Part shown: positions 47,128-58,520 of the stretch, piece after piece
Layout: every line of letters begins with the position of its first letter
How positions within the stretch are numbered: position 1 is the first letter of the stretch
Assembly: GCF_034140825.1 (NCBI RefSeq)
Contig: NC_089042.1
Location: forward strand, 25,697,001 to 25,761,000
From: Oryza sativa Japonica Group
Lineage: Eukaryota; Streptophyta; Magnoliopsida; Poales; Poaceae
DNA length: 64,000 nucleotides
Direction of reading: 5' to 3'
The notes under the pieces: generated by a model
Databases searched by the model: none
What the model was told of the DNA's origin: nothing
What the model saw: the letters and a program-made list of their open reading frames with translations, nothing else
Program-made: the position numbers and the translations under genes

Positions 47128-47881
47128 GAGAAAATCCCCTATTTATCCATGAAAGTTCACCTAATCCCTTCTATACCTCTGAATTTTGCTCAATCCCTTA
47201 CATACCCCTGAATTTTAGTTTGGATCCCTTCCATGCCCTTTCCGCTAGTTGACCGTTAGTTGACCGTTAAATTCTTTTAAAAAAGTCCATTTTGCCCTTT
47301 GCTATGAAGAAACATAATAAATTAATGAAGTATATTGTTGAAATGTAAAAATTTATTGGATGAGACTATTATATTTATGAGTATGTGATGCACCATATTA
47401 TTTGTGACAAATTTACTTTTACATATGATATAAAAATTTGATACTTATTTATTAGTTATTAAAAGTTCTTTTATGTAGCATATGTGTTTTCATAGTAATA
47501 CAACAGATTTGTTTATTACTTCAGAACACATATGCTAAAAAAATCTTTTAATAACTAATAAATAAGTATTAATTTTTTATGTCATATTTAAAAGTATATT
47601 TATCGCAAATAGTATGGTGCATAACTATCTCATAAACATAATAGTCTCATATAACAAATTTCTATTCTCCAACAATATACTCTATTAATTTATATGCTTC
47701 TTTATACCAAAGGGCAAAATGGACTTTTTCATAAGAATTTAACGGTCAACTAACGGTCAACTAGCGGAAAGGGTATGGAAGGGATCCAAACTAAAATTCA
47801 GGGGTATGTAAGGGATTGAGCAAAATTCAGGGGTACACAAAGGATTAGGTGAACTTTTAAGTGTACACAGGGGATTTTCTC
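47128..47881. mobile_element. Foldback (MULE-like) element with 10-bp target duplication
   Basis: The 10-bp repeat CATGAATTAA flanks it (47118-47127 and 47882-47891). The two halves are inverted copies along nearly the full 754 bp: GAGAAAATCCCCT ends, then GTTCACCTAATCC, CCCCTGAATTTTAGTTTGGATCC, GTTGACCGTTAGTTGACCG and AAAGTCCATTTTGCCCTTTG, each matched by its reverse complement at the right. No coding capacity. The target lies at the left edge of the stray reductase copy. Confidence 0.88.
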
Positions 47882-47887
47882 CATGAA

Positions 47888-48466
47888 TTAAGCCCCGCTA
47901 CCACCGATATCGTCCTAGGCCTATTCCATGGTACGCAAAACACCACCCGAAATGCAGAGAATGTTCTCTGATCATGAACTACCTCATATGAATGAAATTC
48001 GTGCATTTCAATGGAGCGCAATCTTTCAGAAACACTTCTACATTTATGCTCTCCGCTTTCAAGTCTCTGACTCTTAATGTCCATGAAATCGCACTGCAGG
48101 TGAGAACGAAATTCACCATGTACGGGAGGATGGTGTACGTCCACATGGACGACGTCGCGAGCTGCCGCATCCTGCTCTACGAGACACCCCGTGCAGCCGG
48201 GAGGTACATCTGCAACTCTGCTGTCCTGAACATCAATGAGCTGCTGGTCACCTTGCTGTTCTTCTTCTTCTGTGATTCGTTGGTTGTATTTGTGTTACTG
48301 AAAATGGCATTCAGGCATTGCTCCGACTGTATATTTCTGTGTAGTTTACTGTGCGTTTACGGGGTAACAGGTGTATGATTTCAGCATGTCCAAGGTGATG
48401 GCATGGGTTTCCAAAAAAAAAAAAAGGTGATGGCATGAAGTTCAGAGATGTGGAGGAGAATCTATA
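47888..48466 (+). pseudogene. Truncated inverted copy of the CCR/DFR-like reductase
   Basis: The segment matches, in the other orientation, the end of exon 4, intron 4, exon 5, intron 5 and part of exon 6 of the gene at 40670-42269. The exon 5 part ([36 protein letters not shown]) is well kept. Intron sequence is retained, so this is a DNA-level duplicate and not a retrocopy. An A-run with a short local duplication (GGTGATGGCATG) lies in the exon 6 part near 48392-48440, and the rest of the gene is missing. Confidence 0.85.
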
Positions 48467-48507
48467 ACGATAGATCTTTTATAGGAACGAAGTATATTAT
48501 ATATCAT

Positions 48508-48730
48508 CCTTGTTTGCATGTCACCTAAATGATTATGAAAAAATTTGAAAAAATTTGAGAAGATGTATTAGAATGTGGTATATCACTCTACAAGCATGTA
48601 AGTTCAAATTCAACTTCGTGTAGAAATTGAATTTGAATTTGCATATTTGTGGAGCGATATATCACATGTTAATATATCTTCTTTTTTTTTCAAATTTATA
48701 ACTATTTGGGTGACAGGCAAACAACAAAGG
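48508..48730. mobile_element. MITE-like inverted-repeat element
   Basis: The left end CCTTGTTTGCATGTCACCTAAATGATTAT is inverted at the right as ATAACTATTTGGGTGACAGGCAAACAACAAAGG. Inner arms repeat AAGTTCAAATTCAACTTC and GAATTTGAATTTGC in opposite sense. About 220 bp. The target duplication could not be fixed. Confidence 0.6.
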
Positions 48731-48818
48731 GATATCCCCTCGAGGGATAAAAATCCACTCCCAAAATAGAACAAGAAGATCTCTGGCTTCTTGTATAAGA
48801 ATGAGATGTTAACAAGTA

Positions 48819-48963
48819 CTCCCTCCATCCAAAAAAAACCCAACCTAGGATGGGATGGGAGATATTCTAGTACAACGTATGTGGACAGACATATGTCCAG
48901 ATACATTGTACTAGAATGTGTCCCATCCCATCCTAGGTTGGGTTTTTTTTGGGACGGAGGGAG
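48819..48963. mobile_element. Stowaway MITE with near-perfect hairpin
   Basis: CTCCCTCCATCC and an A-run, then CAACCTAGGATGGGATGGGA, are mirrored at the right by TCCCATCCCATCCTAGGTTG and a T-run ending GGGACGGAGGGAG. TA flanks both sides. At 145 bp the two arms pair almost throughout. Confidence 0.93.
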
Positions 48964-49031
48964 TATCTATCTATATCTGTAAACGCTCAAGCGACCAGAA
49001 CACTTTAATCTCTTGGATGACCGAAGGGAAG

Positions 49032-49649
49032 TTATGCCAGAGCCAGAAGTAGCCATGTGTGGCCAATGCTTTGATGTTCTTCTTCGCCAAGAAGAAGTAA
49101 GTCGAGACACTTGCTCTTCAACTCCGAGCAGCCGCACATCTTGGCATAGCCCAGTGTCCTCGCCACCGTCTCCACCGACAAGCTCTCCTCGAGTTTTCGG
49201 GCGCACATGAGCTTCAGCCTGTCGAGCTTATACTCGTGCGCCGCCGCGAGCAGCCGGTGGAGCGTGTCGGTGTTGGTGTCGCTGCTGTCAGGCGACGACG
49301 AGTGGGCTCCCGCTGGCAGGAAGTCGCCGGTGTACATGAAGTGCAGCAAAGCTTCGAACATCGCTGGCTTGATGTCGTTCAGGGTGATGCTGCAGGCTGC
49401 TGCCTCCGCCGTGGAGCTAAGGAGCAGAGCCTTGAAGACCGGCGAGCACACGGCAAGCAGGGCCCGGTGCGCATGGAACGTCTCGCCACCGACGAAGAAG
49501 AACACGTCGGAGCCGTTCAAGTGGTCCACCCGGCACATGTGTATCGCGGCCGCTCCATCCCCCAACCCTCGCGCGCGCCGCCGGCACCGTGCCGACGAGG
49601 CCATCCGTACTCCCCAACCCCCACCTCCTCCGCTACTCCTCTTCTTCAT
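49032..49649 (-). pseudogene. BTB-domain remnant of a MATH-BTB gene
   Basis: MATH-BTB proteins are substrate adaptors of CUL3 ubiquitin ligases and are greatly expanded in grasses. This frame of 205 residues has a BTB domain (LNGSDVFFFVGGETFHAHRALLA, SPVFKALLL, ITLNDIKPAMFEALLHFMYTGD) and part of the following helices. The N-terminal MATH domain is absent. Near the end, about 49080-49100, the frame slips by one base relative to the family: the expected ATHGYFWLWHNFPSVIQEI continues in a neighbouring frame. It stands head-to-head with the locus at 49835. A BTB-only gene remains possible, but decay is more likely. Confidence 0.7.
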
Positions 49650-49834
49650 CTCCAGCGAAATTTCCCCACCCCACCTCTCCTCCCTCGTCTTCGGCGGCTC
49701 GCACGGCTGCCCCCCCCCCCCGGCTCCTACGCTCTCCAACGAGAAGCATTCCCAGCCTCCGACGCTGTCCCGTCACTATCCTCATCTCCCGATCTCCCAC
49801 CCCAGCCTTCGGCGTCCCCACCCAGCCATGTGTG

Positions 49835-50730
49835 ATGGATCTCGTCTCCAATTTCATCGAGCACAAGGTGGAATACCTAGAAATCCAGAAGCTCGCTGTC
49901 GGATAGAGACTGCCAAAGCTAACAATCTCAGCGGGGGAGCACAATGCATGTCTTCTGTGGTGGCTGTCTCCGCGTCAACAAGACAATGGCGAGTACCTCT
50001 CTCTCGCGGTGGCGATGCTGAATGAGACCGACGCCAACACCCACCTCATCTTTGAGATCTTCTTCATGGGCAAGGATGGTTTACCAGCCGTGCAACATTC
50101 CCAGAGGAGTCTGCTGGTAAGCAAGGCATCCCAGGGCTTCCGCTTTGATGCCTGGTGGCGCTTCGTCAAGCTGAGTGAACTTGACTCTCGCTATGTGGTT
50201 ACATTCATATGTGGCCTCATCATTCTGCGCAACCACAACGAACCTATTGCAGTGCCACCTTCCAACCTGGGGAACCAACTCGGCATCATGGTGGGCAGCG
50301 CCAATGGCTCGGACATCTCCTTCTCTGTTGGCAGCGAGATGTTTCATGCGCACCGGGCTGTGCTCGCCGCGCGTTCCCCGATGTTCCATGCAGAGTTTTT
50401 TTTTTTTGTGGAATGGCAAAGAGTTCCATCCCGTGCGTCATGCTGGATGACCTGGAGCTGGCGACGTTCAGAGCACTATTGCATTTCATATACATCGACG
50501 CCTTGCTGCTATGAGAGACGACAAGTGAATTCTTCGAAAGTTTGTTGGCAGCAGCAGATAGGTTTGCTCTGGATATATTGAAGCTCATTTGCACCCAGAA
50601 TCTATGGGAAAGGATGACGGATGAATCATTTGCAGCCACTCTGGTGCGCTGATACGTACAATTGCATTGCATTAAAGAAGAAATGCTTTGAATACTTCTT
50701 GGAGGACAACAACTGTAGGAAGATTGTAGC
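49835..50730 (+). pseudogene. MATH-BTB pseudogene
   Basis: The family order can be followed: the start MDLVSNFIEHKVEYLEIQKLAVG, then the MATH part (NTHLIFEIFFMGKDG, GFRFDAWWRFVKLSEL, YVVTFICGLIILRN), the linker IAVPPSNLGNQLG, the BTB part ([33 protein letters not shown]) and a C-terminal [11 protein letters not shown]. An early stop follows LAVG. Frame changes occur near 49990 and around the T-run at 50399-50408, and there is a stop near 50512. It cannot make a full adaptor. Confidence 0.85.
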
Positions 50731-51839
50731 CACGGAGGGAGGGTTACATTGACTCCCCATCGGTGTTAAAAGGAGATAAATATGCTCCTTAACAACCTTG
50801 ACATCACATGGTAGCTCTTTTTGATAGATAACTTTCTCTGGTTAGTTGTCTTGTTTAGGGAGTGTTTTCAGGAAGCATCGTACCTAGTTTTGTATGATTT
50901 GTCAGTAACACCTGCTTGTATAAAAATGCTCTAGTTCTTTATGTTAGATGGTGAAATGGTACCATTGAAACAACACTTCTGCTTATGTAACTACAATGTG
51001 GGATGTGAGATTCTAGAGAAGGTGGATTGATATTTTGGAGAATGTTTGTGTGGTTCTGCTTTGTATGATGAGATTTTGAAACAAATTCACTAACTGGTGG
51101 TTTATATTTGCATTTCTTTTTTTTCAATAAAAGTTGTGTGCTGCCTTATTTGAACTGAAGATAGAAGAAGGATTCCTGCATTAGATTCTTTTTAGCATTC
51201 AACATAATCAATCTAGTGTTTATTAGATTCTTTTTAGCATTCAACATATTCAATCTAGTGTTTGTTGTTGAGTTTTTTATGCTTCTTGTCGATTTTGATT
51301 GGGCTCGGTCTTTGTCTATCTAGATCGGAGGTTACCATGAAGCTTGCAGATGTAGTTGTCCCACGAGATAAATGTTATTACTTCAGCGACTCAATTTATT
51401 ATGGATAGTAACAAATTGTAGCATGCATGCTTAGCTGAAGTCATGGAGAGATATATGCTGCTTGTGAAATATGAATGTGATGCTTGTAAATATTATCTCT
51501 TTTAGTGTAAAATACAATAGGAGTTTCTCCTATTATTTTCGGGTAAACAAGGACAAAAAAATTAAATGTGAATTTGAACTATCACAAGTAAAATTGCATT
51601 GACCAAGCCAATCTCAGTTTCTCACAATTTTTCCTCACAAAGATTCTCTCGCTATACACCTTATTAAACACTAGACTTAGCTCTATATTTATAGGCAAAA
51701 TACAGAAGGTTACCCCCATGGGAAACCCCCAAATTGCCCTTTTATTTTTATAGCCACCACTTAACAACAGTTGTACATCACTTTCATGTTGATTTGCTAT
51801 GAGAAGCTTCCGGATGAGTGACACATCATCTCATACCTC
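50731..51839. other. Intergenic with a short tandem repeat
   Basis: There is no gene. A 42-bp unit (ATTAGATTCTTTTTAGCATT...) occurs twice in tandem at 51180-51221 and 51222-51263, with one mismatch. The rest is AT-rich. Confidence 0.75.
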
Positions 51840-52090
51840 CACTACTAGAAAAACAATTTTTCACAACACCTAGGTTTGATTTTTTTTTCAGAAGAACAAT
51901 TTACGCTTGTAAAAATAACTAGAGGCCCTAGTTTTAGCCCCGTCTGCAAGAATAGATTTTGACAAACGGTAGATTAAAGAGGGTTGCATGGAATAATAAG
52001 GATATTTTTACAAGTGGTGTACTTAAGGGACCGCCTGCAAAAACTAGCGACCAGCATGGCACGGTCGACAACTGTAGCATATTCAAAGTG
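51840..52090 (+). mobile_element. CACTA-type terminus
   Basis: It starts CACTACTAGAAAAACA, the classic rice CACTA end, followed by short repeats around TTTTGACAAACGG and GGACCGCCTGCAAAAACTAGCGACC. The matching right end was not found, and no transposase is near, so it is a remnant or a small derivative of unknown length. Confidence 0.55.
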
Positions 52091-54058
52091 TCGTGATACA
52101 AGCCATCCCTCACCATTCATTTCTCAATCTCATCCTCCCCCCCCCCCCCGCTCTCTCTCTCTCTCTCTCTCACCAGTGCAAATCCCTCCTCTCTCGATCT
52201 CTTTCTTGGTGGCACACTTATGCTCCTCGCCGTCCTCACGCCTTGGCAAAAGAGCGGCAACAAGCTCGACAATGACCACGACGAGGGTGGGAGCTCGGGA
52301 AGGCAACGGTGACAATGACCGCTCAGGGGTTGCAGATTGGTGGCGCGACCCCAGACCACCTATGGGAAGGTTAGATCTAGGTGGCATCGGCAGTGTTGCA
52401 GGAGAAAGGCGATGGCGATGGGAGGCGGATCCAGTGGCGGGATGGGAGGAGATCGGCGACGACGGAAGCAGTAGAGGGGGCACCAACAATGGCTCCCCAA
52501 CTCTCCTCTCCTCCTCTACCTCTTCCAGATATGGCCAGTGGGGAGGAGGCCGCTTGCAGCGGCAACAATGGAGGAGGCAGTGGGTCCCCACTACCCTCCC
52601 CTCTCTCTCCCAGATTTGGTCGGAGGTAAGGCAGTCGGTGAGTAGCAGCAGCAGCTCGTCCACGGCGGCTTCAGCGGCGCCTCCGCTGGTCCGTCCTCGA
52701 CTTCCATCACGCCGGCGCTGCCTCCACCCTCTGCCTCCATCGCGCCGCCTCCGCCAGTCCATCCTCAACCTCCATCGCGCCCGGGCCGTCTCCACCCTCC
52801 GCCTCCATCACGCTGCCTCCGCGAGCCTGCCTCTGCCTCAACGCCGCCATCGCGCCGCCTCCATCTCTAGCCAGTCCCCAGTCTGTCAAAATTCGGTTAG
52901 ACCGAGACCGAGACTGAATTTGTCGGTCCTGAGTTTTTTTGGGAAGAAATTCGGTCCTCATTTTTCAAAGACTGAAATAACCGAAAGACCGAAGACCGAG
53001 ACCGAATTTTTCGGTCAGACCGAACGCACCCTACCAATCACAATCTCTTCCACAATTTAATTTTACATATTTTCTTCATAACTGTGTCTAACTCTAAAAC
53101 TCCTTATATTCTGGGACGGAGGTAGTGCCTTAACACCAAACAGGTTAGCTGTGAAGCCAGGTTTATCCTATTTTCTAATAAAAACATCAAACAGATATTT
53201 AGCAAACATTATGTAAGATGTTACTGAATAAGGCCAGTAATAATGGGACAATATTTTTTTGTGTAATTAATGAAACAACAAAGAAATACTCCTACAGCTT
53301 AAAAACATTCAATCCACATGCCAAGATAAACCATAGAGTTAACTCATTGAGGAATCAGGGGCATAATTAACTATTTGCCACTCTTATGGGTGGTTCTAAA
53401 GAATTTGTTAGTGGACCCACATATCATAGACACATGAGGACCCACATGTCATAGATAGCAAGTGACAAATCTTTAATTGGCGCATCTTAAAAATGGTAAA
53501 TAATTAAACGTCCCAGAAAGTCCCATAAATGGTATGCTTTGTGCTAAAACAAGTTCAGGCCAGAAATAACATAGACAGGAAATTGCTTCGGTTCAACCAT
53601 TCGCCACTTTTGTTTTTGGAAAAAAGAGATATATTACTCACTAAAAACATCCACATCTAGAGATGTGAGATTACAACTATTATCCGGCCAGAACGCGGTT
53701 AAAGAGTACTCGCTCCTGTCTTCTTAAGGTTAAACCATTCGCCACATTTTAACAACTGACTGCAAACAATTAAGAGATGCACACATTATAATACAAAAAC
53801 GCACACTCCAATGCAAAAGGTACAAAAGTTAAACCCAAATACAAGATTCTGTTACACCGGTTTTAATAGTTGGAGGGATCAATATATCTGGTATTACTGT
53901 TACGGGATAGGAATCAAAATGGACATATATTTGAGGGAGTACAAGTAGACTTACTCTAATAGAAAATCGTAAATTGGTAAGGCCCGCTAGCACGTTAGCC
54001 AATTAGGGATTTTGCACTTCATGGCCCAACTGACCGTGATGTATACGTACTCCAACAG
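52091..54058. other. Intergenic with simple repeats and decayed repeats
   Basis: A poly-C run and a (CT)n run lie at about 52137-52171. A GC-rich block with open frames on both strands (52,260-52,880) shows no domain. AGACCGAGACCGA-type words recur at 52895-53030. Between about 53,868 and 53,957 is a decayed arm resembling the ends of the MULE-like family (GGTTTTAATAGTTGGAGGGA). Confidence 0.5.
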
Positions 54059-55460
54059 TTAGGGCATCTCCAAGAGAATGCTAAACAGGTTACTAAAACA
54101 TAAATTTTAGGAATTTGGTGAAAATCAGCCCTCCAACAAACTCCTAAACATGGTCCCAAAATTTAGCCACCTCCAAAACCAGGACCAACCTGAACCAAAT
54201 ATTGGGCAACTAGAAGCGCTCCCAATCGAAGCAATCGTTCCTGCCCGCGCCGTTTTTTCTTTTCCTGGCGCCAATTTTTTTCCTCGCCCGCGCTTTCCCT
54301 CAACCACCGTCTCTTCGTTCGCCGGGAGGAGCCGCGCCTTTCTTCCCCTCCTCGCACCAGCTTCCTCTCCTCGCGCCAACTCCGTTCAGGGCGCCGCCAG
54401 CCGTCCGTCCGTCCGGGACGCCGCAGGTTCTCCAAGGCGTCGCCGGCCCTCCGTCCAGGGCGCCGCCGGCAGCCCATCTAGGTCGCTGCCGCCCCTCCGT
54501 CCAGAGCGCTAGCGGCCTCCGTCCAAGTCACCATCGACTGTCAATCCAGGGACCGTCGGCAGTCTGTGCCCCTTCGTCCACCTCGCCTCTCAACGACGTG
54601 AGTTGCTACTGGATTTGTTTGAGGTAATTTCAGAGTAACAACTCATTTATTTTCTGCTTCTCTCCATGGATCTAACTCTCTTTGTGTTCAATTGAGGTTG
54701 ACTCACTGATATTATCCCCATTGATATCCTAGTACTGACAAGGTCCTTATGTGTATTTCTTTGTTTTCGTTGATACAAGTCTTAGATGAATATGTCCAAA
54801 ATAGTCTTCACAAGTTGCTAACAGACCATATTCTTCTCACCCTAAAGTTCTATTGAAGTCCACTTAATTGTACTAAAACTATTTTATTCAAGAAGACAAA
54901 TGGGACATGCTAGTTTCATATTCTACTGAAGATTTTATTTCTTTACTGGTATAGTTGAGGTTTTTTCCCCTGAACTAGTATAAGTTTTTTTTTCCCTAAA
55001 CTGCTATAGTTAAGTTTTTTTTTCACTGAACTGCTTTGCTTTGAATGTTGTATTCATAAAAGTCAGTATCACACTGCACTGAGGCCTAATCTGAGGTATG
55101 TTTCCATTGACCAGTTCCATCTGTTGTGTGTCATATGCTTGTGCCCACTTTTACTTCTATCATGATTAAGGTCAAAATTAAGGTCGAAATTTTTTTGAAC
55201 AATGTTAGTATATTTTAGATCTTCAGGTGTGGCATGCTATCTGCCATGGTGCATGTGCACTTAAGTCAGCACACCACCTGAAAGGCTGCTGTCTACAAAT
55301 CTAAAATATTATATCAAACGAAAAATCTGAATAGCATCTATCATCTTGTTTTTTTAGGCAGACAGACAACATTGCATTGCTTAGATAGACATGTAAACAA
55401 AATAATCATCTTCCATTTAACATACATGATGGAGATAATTGCTTGTAGGTCCTACTGATA

Positions 55461-56293
55461 ATGGAAGAAGAAGGATTCTATACTAATTTGATGAATGAGG
55501 GGAACGATTCCTTAGATTGGGATAGTTTGAGTACGATGCCTGTGGAGGATGATATGAGTAACCAGCTTGATGAGAATGGCATGAGTAGCGAGCCTGTCAC
55601 GCAGCAGTTCCCCACTATTGAGAGGACTACCGTGGCTAGATCAAATCAAAAAAGATCGAAGAATTTTAGTGAACAAGAAGATAAGATACTTGTGTCGGCG
55701 TGGTTGCATGTAAGTTTGGATCCAGAGCTAGGCACAAATCAAACTCGTGCTGCATATTGGACTAGAATATACGAGCACTTATACAAAACGAGTAAATCCA
55801 CACCAGATCGCAGCCAGAATTCACTTATGCATCGTTGGAAAACTATACAAGAGAATGTCAACAAGTTTTGTGGATATCTGAGCCAGATTGAGGGTAGAAG
55901 ACAAAGCGGGGTTAGTATACACGACAAGGTACTACATAGTTATGTAGCTTGTGTTTTTATGTTAGTTTATAAATAAAAGATATGATGTTTGCTAACCACA
56001 TTCACTTGACTTGACATGTGCAGATTGCTCAGGCCATTGCTGTATTTAAGGAGTTGGAAGATAAGCCCTTCCAATTCCTGCACTGTTGGACTCTCTTGAG
56101 GTCACAATCCAAGTGGCATGATAAGATGAAGCAAATAACATCCCAAAAACCCTATGCCACCAAAAAACAGAAGGCAAGCACAGATGGTTTGGAAAAAGCT
56201 ATACCCACAAATGATGATACTACCAATCATGTTGATGAAGATAATGAACCTACAGAGACCGAAGAGCCGAAGATCAAATACCTTGCTGCATGA
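55461..56293 (+). CDS. PIF/Harbinger ORF1, Myb/trihelix-like DNA-binding protein
   Basis: ORF1 proteins of this superfamily bind the element's ends and help the transposase into the nucleus. Two exons (55461-55928 and 56024-56293) join at GT-AG in phase to 245 residues. Residues about 65-160 hold the Myb/SANT-like domain (NFSEQEDKILVSAWLHVSLDP, YWTRIYEHLYK, RSQNSLMHRWKTIQENVNKFCGYL). The next exon has FKELEDKPFQFLHCWTLLRSQSKW, the usual end of the conserved core. The tail is acidic and shorter than in many relatives. The reading frame is whole. Confidence 0.85.
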
Positions 56294-57159
56294 TCAACTG
56301 ATCCATGTGAGTGCATATTCAATTTCAGTTTGAATGATAGGTTACTGAATCCATATTTTCGACAGTGATCAGTCAAAAAAATCACTTGCAGTACTAGCTA
56401 GCTTCAATTATTGTTTACAGTACAAACATATAGGTAGCTTCAAATATTGTACATTACTAATTAAAATAGACTAGAAAACTTGGCAGCTCTATACTCTGTA
56501 CATGTATTATGGTTAATTCGAACTCCATCTTATTGCTATCAACAGGGAAGCCACCTCGCTGAGACCTTCGTACATGTGAAGAAGCAACTGAACAAATTGT
56601 GACCAGATCAGAGAATGGGAGGGAAAGAGATGGCAATCGTAGCTGCAGTTTAGATCAGTGGTTTGTTAGAAATTTATCTAGGTTTACTAAGTCTGCAATG
56701 CAAACTATTTATATTCAGAATTGTGTCTTTTTGTTTTGTCCGAAGTTGGTGTTAGTAGATGGGTACTTCCCTTATCATGCCCTTGGTGTTAGTCTGTGTA
56801 ATGAATCAGACTTTATGAGAGCCTGATGTTGCTATTGACCTGTGGTAATCTGTATTGTCTCTCACTGAGAGCCTGATGTTTGATTGTTTCCTGGCATGAT
56901 TGAAAAGCTTCTGGGGCCTCTACCTCATCTGTGGCTTTTCATGATTGACAGGAAGACCACATGACACATTTATCACTGCCAGCCGACATATTCAACAAAA
57001 TGCATAAAGGAAGTGCACTTTTATTAATTCTCCTGTACTATTCTTAAACCGAACAGTACACCATTTATTCAATACATGAAGAACAAATTAAAATGATTTT
57101 GCAAATCCTCACATATGTATACTATTTATTACATGGAATTCAAACATATAAATAAAACC

Positions 57160-58520
57160 TCAATATTTATCAAGATAATGTTGCCACAAGTGCTCCACTA
57201 GGTCTTCACGTAGCTGATAGTGAGTTTCGTCGTCCCTTATTTTTTTGTGCATCTGGATAAAATTATCAAGATCAGGTATTTCATCGTGGGACACTCTGAC
57301 ATTTTCTCCTCCCTCTGGGAACCGTTCTTCCCAATCAACTTCTCCCTCATCTTCAATAATCATGTTATGCATGATAACACAAGCTTTCATGATGTATCCC
57401 AGAGTCTTTTCATCCCAATGTCGAGCTGGCCCTCGAACAATGGCAAATCGAGCTTGCAGAACCCCAAAAGCTCGTTCGACATCCTTCCTTACTGCTTCCT
57501 GTGCTTTGGCAAAATATTTCCTCTTGTTGCCATGTGGTTCTGGTATGGTCTTCACAAATGTGGCCCAAGAAGGATATATGCCATCAGCAAGATAATATCC
57601 CATCATATAATCGTGTCCATTTATACTATAGTTCACTTCAGGAGCCTTGCCTTCAGCTAGCTTTGCAAATAGCGGGGATCGATGAAGTACATTGATATCG
57701 TTATGAGACCCAGGCATACCAAAAAAAGCGTGCCAAATCCAGAGATCCTTTGAAGCAACGGCTTCTAAAATTATTGTAGGCTCGTGCACGTGCCCTTGGT
57801 ACATACCGTGCAATTCTGTAGGGCAGTTCTTCCACTTCCAATGCATGCAATCTATGGAGCCTAACATACCGGGGAAACCTCTGTCCTCCCCAAGTTCAAG
57901 TAATCGAGTTGTATCGTTCTCATTGGGTGATCTTAAGTATTCATGTTCAAAAACTTGTACAACTGCTTTCACAAACCTTCTCAGGCTCTCTATAGCGGTA
58001 CTTTCTGCAATACCGAGATATTCATCCAAAGCATCTGCTGCTATACCATAAGCCAACTGACGCATTGCTGCAGTGACCTTTTGGTGACAACTGAACCCAA
58101 TTAAACCAGCTGCATTTCTCTTCTGCACAAAATAGTCATCGTGATCCTCTACTGCATTCATTATGCGGAGAAACAGAGGCCTGCTCATTCTATTCCTGCG
58201 AATCATAACTAATGAGACATGCATATCTATGCATATAACAAAAATAAATTATATAAAATTTACTTATACAAACCTGCGCCTGAATAAAACTGGGCCATAG
58301 GTAGGATTATCGGAAAAGTAGTCTTGGTATAATCTCAAGTGCCGTGCTTCTCTGTTGCGATCAATCACTTCATGTCCCATGACTGACCCACCATGTCTTG
58401 GTGCATTGACAGAGTGCCAATAGCTATGGACGATTTGTGCCGTGGCAAAAAAAAATCATCGTCATCGTCAGACGATGATTCATCCACGAGCTGTTGAAAC
58501 GAGGAGCGAGGTCGACTCAT
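57160..58520 (-). CDS. PIF/Harbinger DDE transposase, one-base frameshift in exon 1
   Basis: The enzyme excises and inserts the element. Exon 1 is 58520-58274 (start MSRPRSSFQQLVDESS) and exon 2 is 58195-57160, about 427 residues if the frame were continuous. The DDE residues are visible: D in GSIDCMHW, D in ADGIYPSW, E in KDVERAFG. FSCHQKVTAAMRQLAYG and PGSHNDINVLHRSPLF are also well kept. In exon 1 a run of nine T (minus strand, near 58447-58455) is one short of what the family frame needs, so translation shifts there. Exon 2 is open from end to end. It could be a sequence-run error or a recent loss of activity. Confidence 0.85.

Noticed and set aside
51984-53060. 358-residue plus-strand frame as a possible gene
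   Set aside because: It is composed of Ser/Arg-rich low-complexity translation of CT- and GGC-rich DNA with competing frames on the other strand. No family is recognisable.
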